The position numbers and the translations under genes were made by a program. 60,222 nt of DNA from a virus. The stretch is taken from the IMG/VR virus record IMGVR_UViG_3300042898_005595, positions 1 through 60,222 of that record. One strand, given 5' to 3'. The notes beneath the pieces were generated by a model that was not told where the DNA came from, searched no databases, and saw only the letters and a program-made list of their open reading frames with translations. Shown one piece after another: positions 1-6,568 of the stretch. Every line of letters starts with the position of its first letter. Position 1 is the first letter of the stretch.

Positions 1-28
1 TGTACCATACTAGCTTCCAATCAATATG

Positions 29-108
29 TCGGCGTGACTGGAATCGAACCAGCATTTTCACTTACCAATTACCCGTAGCAATCTTATCAGGATTGAGGGT
101 TACACGCC
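29..108 (-). tRNA. tRNA-like gene, anticodon GAT (Ile), no normal D arm
   Basis: A perfect 7-bp acceptor stem (CGGCGTG/CACGCCG) and a T arm with loop TTCGATT are present. A 5-bp stem CAATC/GATTG holds the 7-base loop CTGATAA, giving anticodon GAT. Only seven bases lie between the acceptor and this stem, so the usual D arm is absent. A D-loop-like TTGGTAA instead lies after the anticodon arm, and ACCC/GGGT can extend that arm. It may be a D-armless tRNA, a decayed one or a tRNA mimic. The stop codon of the HNH gene lies inside its 5' half. Confidence 0.55.
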
Positions 109-824
109 GTTTTCTCTTCAAAATGTGTTTCCTTATGACAATTAGAACATAATAAAATACACTTATCAACTTCATTTTTTAATCTTTCAAAAGACCAAGA
201 TTTACCTGAAATGGTGAAATCTTTTTCATTTGGATCCCTATGGTGAAATTCAAGAGCATCTATACATTTTTTATATCTACATCTTTCACACTCACCACCT
301 TTATATTCTACAAGTTCAATTTTCTTTCTCCTTCTCCATTCAACTACTCCTTTTACTAATTGTTTTTTTCTTTTTTGTGAAACAATATTCATAACAGAAT
401 CTCTCGAAACATTTAGTAGTTTGGCTACCTTTCTAGTACTTTTAACTTCTTTATATGTTTCTCTTATCTTTGATTTAGTATCATTTGATATTTCAGAAAA
501 TTTCCTATTCATTATTAGTTCATATTCTCTACATATTTTTCCTATTATTGATTTCGATAGTCCTGTTATTTTTTTAATTTCTTCATAAGTTTTTAATTCT
601 TTTCTTAGTTCAATTACTTCATCAATTTTATCTGTTTCTAGTAAAAAAGAATTTGATTTTTCTTGTCTCTTATTTTTTATTTTTAAATTATTTTTTATTT
701 TCTCGTCATTATTCTCGATTTTAGAACAGTGATAAGAAATTGTGGATTTAGAACAATTTAATTTTTTAGCAATTTCATTATAACTAAATCCAAGTTTTCT
801 GAGTTCTAATATTTCTTTTTTCAT
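87..824 (-). CDS. HNH homing endonuclease with three helix-turn-helix segments
   Basis: Free-standing HNH endonuclease of 245 residues. The C-terminal third carries the nuclease: paired cysteines CERC (about 178-181), the E-F-H-H-R-D-P block (about 192-198) and L-C-S-N-C-H near 228-233, forming a zinc-stabilised beta-beta-alpha metal site. Three helix-turn-helix-like segments precede it (about 5-30, 70-95, 118-140), each with the A-x-x-L-x-x-S-x-x-[TS]-[IV] pattern, as in other phage HNH enzymes that read DNA with repeated small domains. It lies directly 5' of the GAT tRNA-like gene and overlaps it by 22 bases, so the tRNA is its likely homing neighbourhood. A TTTTTAATATATA promoter-like motif lies just upstream. 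Confidence 0.85.
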   Translation of the reverse strand: MKKEILELRKLGFSYNEIAKKLNCSKSTISYHCSKIENNDEKIKNNLKIKNKRQEKSNSFLLETDKIDEVIELRKELKTYEEIKKITGLSKSIIGKICREYELIMNRKFSEISNDTKSKIRETYKEVKSTRKVAKLLNVSRDSVMNIVSQKRKKQLVKGVVEWRRRKKIELVEYKGGECERCRYKKCIDALEFHHRDPNEKDFTISGKSWSFERLKNEVDKCILLCSNCHKETHFEEKTACNPQS

Positions 825-868
825 TTTGATTAACTTATTTTGTTAATCATATATATTAAAAATCTTTG

Positions 869-939
869 CTCCCCAGGTAGGTTACGATCCTACTTCCTAC
901 GTGTTAACAGCACGTTGCTCGCCACTGAGCTTCTGAGGA
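869..939 (-). tRNA. tRNA-Asn(GTT)
   Basis: Acceptor TCCTCAG/CTGGGGA, D stem GCTC/GAGC, anticodon stem ACGTG/CACGT with loop CTGTTAA, and T stem GTAGG/CCTAC. The T loop is ATCGTAA rather than the usual TTCGAAT, as in two other tRNAs here. The 3' CCA is not encoded. Confidence 0.9.
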
Positions 940-952
940 ATATTTCTGTTTG

Positions 953-1025
953 TAGCTCCTGCGGGATTCGAACCCACATTCTCGCTTTAGAAGAGCGATG
1001 TCCTGTCCAGTTGGACGAAGGAGCT
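953..1025 (-). tRNA. tRNA-Arg(TCT)
   Basis: Acceptor AGCTCCT/AGGAGCT, D stem GTCC/GGAC, anticodon stem TCGCT/AGCGA with loop CTTCTAA (reads AGA) and T loop TTCGAAT. AGA is the commonest arginine codon in the surrounding genes, so this tRNA fits phage codon use. CCA is not encoded. Confidence 0.92.
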
Positions 1026-1030
1026 TTTTG

Positions 1031-1119
1031 TACCTCAGGTCGGACTCGAACCGACAGTGTTTTCCACGAGGGTGCTAGTTTCTAAAACTAGTGCGTTTCA
1101 ACCGTTTCGCCACTGAGGC
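1031..1119 (-). tRNA. tRNA-Leu(TAG)
   Basis: A class II tRNA with a long variable arm. Acceptor GCCTCAG/CTGAGGT (first pair G-U), anticodon stem CTAGT/ACTAG with loop TTTAGAA, and T stem GTCGG/CCGAC. It reads CTA. Confidence 0.9.
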
Positions 1120-1158
1120 ATCTTGTACCATTTTTTAAAAGGTGGTACTTCCTTTTTG

Positions 1159-1233
1159 TACTCCCCATCGGATTCGAACCGATACCTGTACAGGGTTTAA
1201 GTCTGTTGCCTCTTCCAATTGGGCTACGGGACC
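1159..1233 (-). tRNA. tRNA-Leu(TAA)-like, irregular
   Basis: The T arm ATCGG-TTCGAAT-CCGAT is good and the anticodon loop CTTAAAC gives TAA. The anticodon stem has a mismatch next to the loop, the acceptor (GGTCCCG with GGGGAGT) has two mismatches, and the variable region is short, unlike bacterial leucine tRNAs. It may be a decaying copy or a tRNA of unusual identity. Confidence 0.6.
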
Positions 1234-1240
1234 ATATAAA

Positions 1241-1276
1241 ACAAAAAACCCGAACTTCTTTCGAGGTTCGGGTTTA
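1241..1276 (-). terminator. Rho-independent terminator after the small ORF at 1303-1410
   Basis: An inverted repeat AACCCGAAC/GTTCGGGTT with a loop of about 10 bases is followed on the minus strand by a T tract (TTTTTTGTTTT). It lies between the 35-codon ORF and the tRNA block, so it would limit read-through into the tRNAs. Confidence 0.75.
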
Positions 1277-1302
1277 TATCTTATTTGGAGTTATTTACTT
1301 CA

Positions 1303-1410
1303 TCATGAGATAAATCCAAATTTTGCACAACCCGAACCAGCGGTTCTAATACATAACGTATTCACCACCATCGTGAGATTCAAATTGATATTTAGATTCA
1401 TTGTTTTCAT
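1303..1410 (-). CDS. Small ORF, 35 residues, with own promoter motif and terminator
   Basis: An ATG-to-TGA frame of 35 codons begins MKTMNLNINLNL and ends AGSGCAKFGFIS. A TTTTTAATATATAA motif ends six bases before the ATG, and a strong terminator follows the stop. This promoter-ORF-terminator layout recurs at 6569-6655 and 7196-7276 in the same tRNA region, and the first two peptides share the start M-K-T-x-N. No domain is recognised. It could instead be the body of a small RNA. The rest of the stretch 1431-1548 is AT-rich and holds nothing I recognise. Confidence 0.45.
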   Translation of the reverse strand: MKTMNLNINLNLTMVVNTLCIRTAGSGCAKFGFIS

Positions 1411-1416
1411 TATTTC

Positions 1417-1430
1417 TTATATATTAAAAA
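1417..1430 (-). promoter_or_regulatory. Promoter-like motif TTTTTAATATATAA
   Basis: Exact copy of the recurrent AT motif found upstream of many genes here, six bases before the ATG of the 35-codon ORF. If it is a -10 type element, the transcript would be nearly leaderless. Confidence 0.55.
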
Positions 1431-1548
1431 GTTTATGTTCCTTTTGATTTTGTTTTACAAATATATGGTGTATTTTTTACACCACCAAATTTATTTTATT
1501 ATTTTTCTGTTTTTATTGTATTACAAATATACAATAAAGTTTTTAAAG

Positions 1549-2316
1549 TTATAGAGATATATTATTACTCTTTAAAACTTCGGCTAGAACTTCAATAGAT
1601 TCTTCTACTCTATCGTATTGAAATATTCCATTACTATTTGGCTTTGGCCAGTAGTTTATTTTCCACTCATATCTTGGATAAACATTGACTACTCTACTTT
1701 CAATATTTTTGTATTTTAAATAGTAACTAAAAATATGATCATCATGCATCGCAATCATATCGTGAAGCTTATATCCATCGATGAACATATTTACCCAATT
1801 ATATAAATCCTCATAATTTAGAATATTTGCTGGGTAAAGAACTCCACGATATCCACCTAACAAATCAACAATATGATAGTCACCATTTATAAATTCACCA
1901 TGGACAAATTTATCATCTTTAATACCCATTATTCCATATACAGAGTCACTACCACACTTATCATGAATATTTTTCAAACATTCTATAGCAGTTGGGAATA
2001 ATCCATTATCATCATCAAATATTAATATTTGATCATCAGATTGTAAGTTATGTTCCTTTAGTGGAGTTAATAGTTTAAGACAAGGTCCTATATCCTGATC
2101 ATAAAAAACTATCCTATTCTCGATAGGATAGTTTTTTAATTTTTCAGATATTTTTTCAATATCAGATTCATCTATAGACTTATTGAGTCTAGGATAAAAT
2201 CTCGATATCGAAACATATAAAAAGTCTGGAATTATTGTACTTAATAATAATTCATCAAGTGTTTTGATGAAATCATCAGTTCTATCGGGTAAAGTAATAA
2301 CAGAAGAGATTATCAT
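1549..2316 (-). CDS. Glycosyltransferase-like protein (GT-A type)
   Basis: A 255-residue soluble protein. The start (SSVITLPDR) resembles the first beta strand of GT-A folds, and an I-F-D-D-D block near residue 100 is a good candidate for the metal-binding DxD motif. G-G-Y-R-G near 155 and a later M-H-D-D-H (about 192) are further acidic candidates. Phage glycosyltransferases can modify DNA or surface sugars; the substrate here cannot be read from sequence. It ends the run that starts with the FKBP gene, whose stop it meets with a one-base overlap. The family is assigned by motif only. Confidence 0.5.
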   Translation of the reverse strand: MIISSVITLPDRTDDFIKTLDELLLSTIIPDFLYVSISRFYPRLNKSIDESDIEKISEKLKNYPIENRIVFYDQDIGPCLKLLTPLKEHNLQSDDQILIFDDDNGLFPTAIECLKNIHDKCGSDSVYGIMGIKDDKFVHGEFINGDYHIVDLLGGYRGVLYPANILNYEDLYNWVNMFIDGYKLHDMIAMHDDHIFSYYLKYKNIESRVVNVYPRYEWKINYWPKPNSNGIFQYDRVEESIEVLAEVLKSNNISL

Positions 2317-2738
2317 TAAACAACTTCTAAAATTTCAATATCAAATACTAATGTCTCACCAGCCAATGGATGATTCGCATCAACTAAGATATTAGAGTCA
2401 TTTATTTCCTTAACTATAAAAGGTACTTCTTGTCCGTTCTTTAGAGTACCTTTCAATGTTTGTCCAATCACAACATTATCAGGAGCCATATTTTTAGGAA
2501 CACTAAGAATCATCTCCTGATTTATCTCACCATATCCTCTTTCTGGATCAATCTGAACAGTTTTTTTCTCACCTGGAATCATACCCAAAACAGCTTCCTC
2601 AAATCCCTGAATTAATTGACCTTCTCCAACAACAAACTCAAGAGCTGTTCTATCATCACGATATGAGGTGTCAAAAATACTATCATTAGTATATTTACCA
2701 GTATAATGTACCTTTACTTTACTTCCGTTTTTAATCAT
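2316..2738 (-). CDS. FKBP-type peptidyl-prolyl isomerase, SlyD-like
   Basis: A 140-residue protein. The FKBP core V-K-V-H-Y-T-G-K at residues 8-15 is followed by F-D-T-S, F-V-V-G-E-G-Q-L-I-Q-G-F-E near 36-48 and G-E-K-K. A chaperone insert-in-flap segment lies about residues 68-120 (Y-G-E-I-N-Q-E-M through N-H-P-L-A-G), as in SlyD. The metal-binding His/Cys tail of bacterial SlyD is missing. It would catalyse proline isomerisation and hold unfolded proteins, plausibly for virion assembly or T4-like chaperone roles; that role is inference. No Shine-Dalgarno is seen upstream. Confidence 0.92.
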   Translation of the reverse strand: MIKNGSKVKVHYTGKYTNDSIFDTSYRDDRTALEFVVGEGQLIQGFEEAVLGMIPGEKKTVQIDPERGYGEINQEMILSVPKNMAPDNVVIGQTLKGTLKNGQEVPFIVKEINDSNILVDANHPLAGETLVFDIEILEVV

Positions 2739-2790
2739 TTCTAATATTTATTTTTAATTTTATTAAAAATAATAGAATAAGTTTAAAATC

Positions 2791-3096
2791 TTAATGTTCC
2801 TGATCATCCCATTCCGTATCATCAGTATATAAATCATCTATATACAAGGATATTTCTTGATATATTTTTTCAACTTGACTATAATCAAACCATCTTGTTT
2901 CAGATTCTAATTCTTGTAAAAATCTAACAAAACTATCTGTACCTGGTTTAAACATTTCAATAAGTTCCTCCTTTGAATGCTCTGGATATTTTAAATCAAT
3001 CCACTCATGGAATATCTCAAAAAGATCTTCTTCTTGTTCAGATGGCAATCCTTGATAATCTTCTTCAAAATCTTCGTACATTTTTAAATAGTTCAT
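2791..3096 (-). CDS. Tagged small acidic protein (putative head-targeted)
   Basis: A 101-residue, strongly acidic protein of unknown function. It begins MNYLKMYEDFEED, a variant of the tag M-K-x-L-K-x-F-E-x-F seen on many proteins here. The rest is predicted helical with no recognised domain. A TTTTTAATATATAA motif lies about 20 bases upstream. Packaging into the head is inferred from the tag alone. Confidence 0.7.
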   Translation of the reverse strand: MNYLKMYEDFEEDYQGLPSEQEEDLFEIFHEWIDLKYPEHSKEELIEMFKPGTDSFVRFLQELESETRWFDYSQVEKIYQEISLYIDDLYTDDTEWDDQEH

Positions 3097-3114
3097 TACA
3101 AAAAATAATTTTAA

Positions 3115-3128
3115 TTATATATTAAAAA
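3115..3128 (-). promoter_or_regulatory. Promoter-like motif TTTTTAATATATAA
   Basis: Exact copy of the recurrent motif, about 19 bases upstream of the minus-strand gene that starts at 3096. Confidence 0.55.
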
Positions 3129-3137
3129 TAATTTTAA

Positions 3138-3401
3138 TTAATCAAGATCAAAGATCATTTTATAATATTTTCTAATGTAGTTCGGAAGTTTACCATGTTT
3201 CTCCTCACACCTTTTAAAAAGATCAGCTTGTACAATTGCATTATATTGATCTAAATTATTTGAAAAGACTTTAGTTCGTATATCGATATGTGCATCTGCA
3301 CCATCTTCACCCTTATAAGCGTCTATCAAACTTTTATAAGAACCTGATATCTTTGCAGGTAATACATTATTAGACTCGTTAAACTTTTTTAAATGCTTCA
3401 T
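3138..3401 (-). CDS. Tagged small protein, 87 residues (putative head-targeted)
   Basis: Begins MKHLKKFNESNN, a close match to the shared N-terminal tag. The body (about residues 15-87) is mixed charge, with C-E-E-K-H-G-K-L-P-N-Y-I near the end; no family is recognised. It has its own TTTTTAATATATAA motif upstream, separate from the gene that follows it at 2791-3096, which also has one. This suggests independent cassettes rather than a tight operon. Confidence 0.75.
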   Translation of the reverse strand: MKHLKKFNESNNVLPAKISGSYKSLIDAYKGEDGADAHIDIRTKVFSNNLDQYNAIVQADLFKRCEEKHGKLPNYIRKYYKMIFDLD

Positions 3402-3419
3402 ATTTTGTAAATGATTTAA

Positions 3420-3433
3420 TTATATATTAAAAA
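3420..3433 (-). promoter_or_regulatory. Promoter-like motif TTTTTAATATATAA
   Basis: Exact copy of the motif, about 18 bases upstream of the minus gene starting at 3401. A plus-strand copy lies 21 bases away (3454-3466) and serves the divergent gene. Confidence 0.55.
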
Positions 3434-3453
3434 GTCTAATTAAAAATTTCATA

Positions 3454-3466
3454 TTTTAATATATAA
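3454..3466 (+). promoter_or_regulatory. Promoter-like motif TTTTAATATATAA
   Basis: Three bases before the ATG at 3470. Together with 3420-3433 it forms a divergent pair between two tagged genes. Confidence 0.55.
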
Positions 3467-3469
3467 TAT

Positions 3470-3952
3470 ATGAAATACTTAAAACTATTTGAATCATTTG
3501 ACATAGATGAAGACGCTGAACATCTTAAAGATTTATCTTTGGATTTAAAAGATGAAGGCGAATGGAGTATAACTATTCACACAAATGTTGAAAAGTATAA
3601 TGACGATGATTATTCTACAAGAGTTATTCTTGAACCATTAGATGAATTTGATTGGGATGGTCCGGGAGTTGCCGAGGGTAATACTAAAGGTGGTAAGATA
3701 AATGATACACTAATTCAATATCTGGAAGACATTGTAGAGTATATGGAGGATTATGATTATAAAATAATAGTTGTAGGTGATGGTGATAACCCTATAACGA
3801 TCAACAGCTCACATCATGAAATAAACATAGAAAATGTTGAAGAGTTTAAAAAATGGACACAAAGAGAATTAAAATATCAAAGAAGTGACATAATGACATT
3901 TGGATTTAAAGGTGATTTAATCATTATAGAATTCTATGAAAAAGATATATAA
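3470..3952 (+). CDS. Tagged acidic protein, 160 residues
   Basis: Begins MKYLKLFESFDIDED, one of the clearest copies of the shared tag; the D-I-D-E at 11-14 could be the processing site. The body has the pattern L-D-L-K-D-E-G near residue 25, echoed as L-D-L-K-D-D-G in the tagged protein at 50608-51333, so the two may be distant paralogs. No enzymatic motif is visible. It is followed after three bases by the tagged nuclease-like gene, so the two are probably co-transcribed. Confidence 0.8.
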   Translation: MKYLKLFESFDIDEDAEHLKDLSLDLKDEGEWSITIHTNVEKYNDDDYSTRVILEPLDEFDWDGPGVAEGNTKGGKINDTLIQYLEDIVEYMEDYDYKIIVVGDGDNPITINSSHHEINIENVEEFKKWTQRELKYQRSDIMTFGFKGDLIIIEFYEKDI

Positions 3953-3955
3953 CAT

Positions 3956-4822
3956 ATGAAAAAATTCTCTGAGTCACAGATTTCAATTTTTGAATCTCCA
4001 GAACCTCTCGACTTTGTATCACTATTTGAAAAGATGAAAAATCTTAAGTCTTGGCTTTACACGTCAACTGGTCTTGGTATGATGTCTATAATTGATGATA
4101 TATTCAAAGAATATAATTATGAAACATCATTAAATCAAAATCAAATTGATAAGTTTAATAGAGGTGTTGAATTATTGAAAAAAACCTCAATGCCATTAGA
4201 CCACATAAATTTACGACTATCTCAAAAATTACCAGGTGGCATACAAAGTAAAAAATTAGTTTTAGATGAGAATGGCGAATGGGATTATGTCAATAAATTA
4301 AATACAAATTATTTAGATTTATCTGATCTTTTAGTTGAATTAATAAAAAGAGGATGTGATAACAACTATGAAAAGGGTAAATTAGTATATGATTCAATTA
4401 TGAATAATCCCAAACAAGGATTGTTAGAAATAAAACCATACTTAAAAAGATTAATAGTACTTTACTTTATTGAAAAGGGGAAAGGATTGGATGATTTTAA
4501 AAAATTTACGGTATATTCAAAGAAAATGTCTAAGATAGGAGAAGTAGCTGAAGATTCAGTAACAGCCTTTTTACAATCTAAAGGATTTTTAATCGCACAC
4601 TCTGGTGGAAATGGAGATTTTATAGATATGGTTTTCGGTGTTGATTTGATAATTTTTTGTCATACTAATAAAAATCCAGATCTTGTTGGATACAAAAGCG
4701 TCCAGATAAAAAATAGGATTGATGATTGGTCTAAATTAAGTTACTATAAAGTTGATATAGTAGCAGAAACAAACCCAGTAAGGTTCTATAACCTTAAAGA
4801 TAAATCTATTTTAGATCTTTAA
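3956..4822 (+). CDS. PD-(D/E)xK-like nuclease with N-terminal tag
   Basis: A 288-residue protein. The N-terminus (MKKFSESQISIFESPE) is a looser version of the shared tag. The C-terminal domain shows the order expected for PD-(D/E)xK nucleases: K-I-G-E-V-A-E-D near 194-201, G-D-F-I-D-M-V-F-G-V-D near 221-231, then S-V-Q-I-K-N near 250-255, where Gln replaces the usual Glu of ExK as in some families. The middle (70-180) is helical. It follows 3470-3952 and converges with the TilS-like gene, overlapping it by 17 bases. Nuclease activity is inferred from motif order only; a Holliday-junction-type or restriction-type fold is possible. Confidence 0.6.
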   Translation: MKKFSESQISIFESPEPLDFVSLFEKMKNLKSWLYTSTGLGMMSIIDDIFKEYNYETSLNQNQIDKFNRGVELLKKTSMPLDHINLRLSQKLPGGIQSKKLVLDENGEWDYVNKLNTNYLDLSDLLVELIKRGCDNNYEKGKLVYDSIMNNPKQGLLEIKPYLKRLIVLYFIEKGKGLDDFKKFTVYSKKMSKIGEVAEDSVTAFLQSKGFLIAHSGGNGDFIDMVFGVDLIIFCHTNKNPDLVGYKSVQIKNRIDDWSKLSYYKVDIVAETNPVRFYNLKDKSILDL

Positions 4823-5411
4823 TTTGGATCATCTTTCTAACAACCGTTTTCAATCCCGGATTCACCAATAGTGCCTCTGGTACAATATTGTGACGAATAC
4901 GATTTCTTGAATAATCAACACAAGAATTAGATTCATCTTCAACAAATGGTACATTTTTATTCTGACACCATTTATAAAATACTGATTTTTCATTAAGTAA
5001 GAATGGTCGAATCACATTTCCTCTAGAATAAGGAATAACCGATTGAAATCCTCTAAGACAAGAGAATAAGTAAGTCTCTACACAATCATCTAAATGATGG
5101 CAAGTAATAATAGGAAAATCAAATTGTGAGAAAAATTCATATCTCAAATCACTCCAAATCTTTTCTTTGTTAGATTTAGGACTTAAATCAGTTCTTCCAA
5201 CAAATAATTTTAAGTTATGAGTTCTACAATATTTTGTAACTAATTCTTCGGCTTTATCTCCATTTTCTGTATTATGATTGAAGTATAGAATATTAGGATA
5301 ATATCCACCATTCAATAGAAAGTTAGCAATCGCCATTGAATCAACTCCACCAGAACAAGCAAGTCCGAATTCTCCTTTTGGAATATTACCTAAAACTTTA
5401 ATCATATACAA
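4806..5411 (-). CDS. tilS: TilS-like PP-loop ATPase (tRNA-Ile lysidine synthase family)
   Basis: A 201-residue protein with the PP-loop S-G-G-V-D-S at about residues 20-25, followed by N-H-N-T, then C-H-H-L-D-D-C-V-E-T and a late E-D-E-S-N family signature with N-R-I-R-H, all typical of TilS. It matches only the catalytic N-terminal domain; the tRNA-binding C-terminal domains of bacterial TilS (over 400 residues) are absent. TilS converts C34 of tRNA-Ile(CAU) to lysidine so that it reads AUA. The gene lies next to the phage tRNAs, one of which (6431-6504) reads AUA directly. The substrate is uncertain: a host tRNA, or another thiolation- or ligase-type reaction. Confidence 0.8.
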   Translation of the reverse strand: MYMIKVLGNIPKGEFGLACSGGVDSMAIANFLLNGGYYPNILYFNHNTENGDKAEELVTKYCRTHNLKLFVGRTDLSPKSNKEKIWSDLRYEFFSQFDFPIITCHHLDDCVETYLFSCLRGFQSVIPYSRGNVIRPFLLNEKSVFYKWCQNKNVPFVEDESNSCVDYSRNRIRHNIVPEALLVNPGLKTVVRKMIQIKDLK

Positions 5412-5450
5412 ATATAATCAAATTATTGTAAATTTCAAGATAATTAATTG

Positions 5451-5525
5451 TGGAGCGTAAGGGAATCGAACCCTGTTTTTCAGAACAACTTGCAAAGTTG
5501 TTTGGTCACGCCTGTACAACGCCCC
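5451..5525 (-). tRNA. tRNA-Cys(GCA)
   Basis: Acceptor GGGGCGT/ACGCTCC, anticodon stem ACAAC/GTTGT with loop TTTGCAA, and T loop TTCGATT. The D arm is weak and does not form a clear 4-bp stem. Confidence 0.82.
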
Positions 5526-5534
5526 TTTATTTTG

Positions 5535-5608
5535 TGGAGAATATCGGATTTGAACCGATTACCTTTTGTATGCCATACAAACTCTCTAGCCAACTGAGCT
5601 AATTCCCC
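5535..5608 (-). tRNA. tRNA-Ala(GGC)
   Basis: Acceptor GGGGAAT/ATTCTCC, canonical D arm GCTC-AGTTGG-GAG, anticodon stem TTTGT/ACAAA with loop ATGGCAT, and T stem ATCGG/CCGAT. The anticodon is GGC. Confidence 0.9.
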
Positions 5609-5612
5609 TGGA

Positions 5613-5646
5613 GCCGGACCCTGGGACTAACAGGGAGTCCTCCGGC
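5613..5646 (-). ncRNA. GC-rich bistable hairpin between tRNA-Ala and a homing endonuclease
   Basis: An outer stem GCCGGA/TCCGGC encloses 22 bases that can form either of two mutually exclusive 5-bp stems with 7-base loops: GGACT/AGTCC or CCCTG/CAGGG. The stretch is far richer in G+C than its surroundings and there is no T tract, so it is not an ordinary terminator. It may be a processing signal or stable small RNA in the tRNA transcript, like the non-tRNA stable RNAs of T4 tRNA clusters; this is inference. Confidence 0.5.
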
Positions 5647-5649
5647 ATT

Positions 5650-6300
5650 TTAAATATCAACTTTTTTAATAACTCTTCCTTTTATCCATCCAATACTTAT
5701 ATAATCATTTAAATCATTTTTATTAATTTTTTTATTTCCGAATTCAATATGATATATCCAACAAGTTCCATATTGAGAATTTTTCTCACCTTTTTGACTT
5801 TTAGAATTTTTTTCACCAATCTTCTTTTTCGATTCTTCTTTATGACTCTTTCCTGTCCAATCAGGTGCCTTTAAAATTCCCAATTCTCTAAGATTTCTAT
5901 TCTGTATAACCATTCTTTCTTTATTTCTTTTTCTGAATTCTGGATTATTCCAATTAATTTTATTCATTGAAATAGCAGCTTTTTTATTTTTTTCCTTTCT
6001 TAGTACAATGTTAGAATTTATTGATTCAAAACAATCACCACCTACAATTATATTATACACATCAATTCTTTTTATAAAACTCTCATTAACTATTTTTTTC
6101 TCCATTTCGTATGCCTCATTCTCACTATCTAATATAAATAATATATCCTTTACAAAATTTTCAACTCCATATTTAATTATGGCTCTTCTAATATATTTTC
6201 CACTTCCCATATAACCATCATTTATATCAGTCGTTGAGTGTTTACCTATGTAAATTTTACCATTTAAGATATTTGTAATTTTATAAATTATATGCAACAT
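5650..6300 (-). CDS. GIY-YIG homing endonuclease
   Basis: A 216-residue protein. The N-terminal GIY-YIG domain is clear: I-I-Y-K-I-T-N (4-10), K-I-Y-I-G-K (15-20), Y-M-G-S-G (30-34), the catalytic R-R-A-I-I-K-Y-G (38-45) and the late glutamate in M-E-K-K-I-V-N. The C-terminal part is basic and repetitive (S-H-K-E-E-S-K-K-K-I, K-N-S-K-S-Q-K-G), typical of the small DNA-binding modules of such enzymes, and ends with G-T-C-W-I. It is inserted within the tRNA region, as in many T4-like phages. A TTTAATATATAA motif lies upstream. Confidence 0.88.
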   Translation of the reverse strand: MLHIIYKITNILNGKIYIGKHSTTDINDGYMGSGKYIRRAIIKYGVENFVKDILFILDSENEAYEMEKKIVNESFIKRIDVYNIIVGGDCFESINSNIVLRKEKNKKAAISMNKINWNNPEFRKRNKERMVIQNRNLRELGILKAPDWTGKSHKEESKKKIGEKNSKSQKGEKNSQYGTCWIYHIEFGNKKINKNDLNDYISIGWIKGRVIKKVDI

Positions 6301-6317
6301 AACAAGAACTATTTATT

Positions 6318-6329
6318 TTATATATTAAA
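6318..6329 (-). promoter_or_regulatory. Promoter-like motif TTTAATATATAA
   Basis: Recurrent motif, 17 bases upstream of the GIY-YIG gene that starts at 6300. Confidence 0.5.
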
Positions 6330-6354
6330 TAGTTCGAGTCCTGTTACTCACAAG

Positions 6355-6425
6355 AGCAAAATGTGGGAATCAAACCCCGTCCCCACATTGGAAGTGTGGT
6401 GCTTTATCATTAAGCTACATTTTGC
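6355..6425 (-). tRNA. tRNA-Gly(TCC)
   Basis: Acceptor GCAAAAT/ATTTTGC with U discriminator as usual for Gly, D stem GCTT/AAGC, and anticodon stem CCACA/TGTGG with loop CTTCCAA. The T arm is imperfect: only three G-C pairs close the loop TTTGATT. Confidence 0.82.
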
Positions 6426-6430
6426 TTATG

Positions 6431-6504
6431 TTGGTGAGGTGGGTAACGATCCCACTATCTTGTGTGTATAAGACACATGCTTCTACCGTCTAAGCTACTC
6501 ACCA
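6431..6504 (-). tRNA. tRNA-Ile(TAT)
   Basis: Acceptor TGGTGAG/CTCACCA, D stem GCTT/AAGC, anticodon stem TGTGT/ACACA with loop CTTATAC, and T stem GTGGG/CCCAC with unusual loop ATCGTTA. Anticodon TAT reads AUA, the isoleucine codon bacteria normally read with lysidine-modified CAU tRNA. AUA is very common in this AT-rich phage. Confidence 0.88.
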
Positions 6505-6511
6505 AAATAAA

Positions 6512-6543
6512 AAAACCCAGTCAATTTTCATCGACTGGGTTAA
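6512..6543 (-). terminator. Terminator after the small ORF at 6569-6655
   Basis: Inverted repeat AACCCAGTC/GACTGGGTT with a T tract on the minus strand (TTTTTTTATTTT). The stem is nearly identical to the one at 7131-7168. Confidence 0.75.
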
Positions 6544-6568
6544 GTTTTTTAGTTTTTAATATTATAAT

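Noticed and set aside
840-1447. Plus-strand ORFs of 81 and 101 residues
   Set aside because: They are antisense to four tRNA genes and encode translated tRNA complement (repeated I-R-T-x-T-type stretches); not real genes.
5619-5640. H-type pseudoknot
   Set aside because: The two stems interleave, but the linking loops would have 0, 2 and 0 bases, which cannot span the helices; alternative hairpins are more likely.
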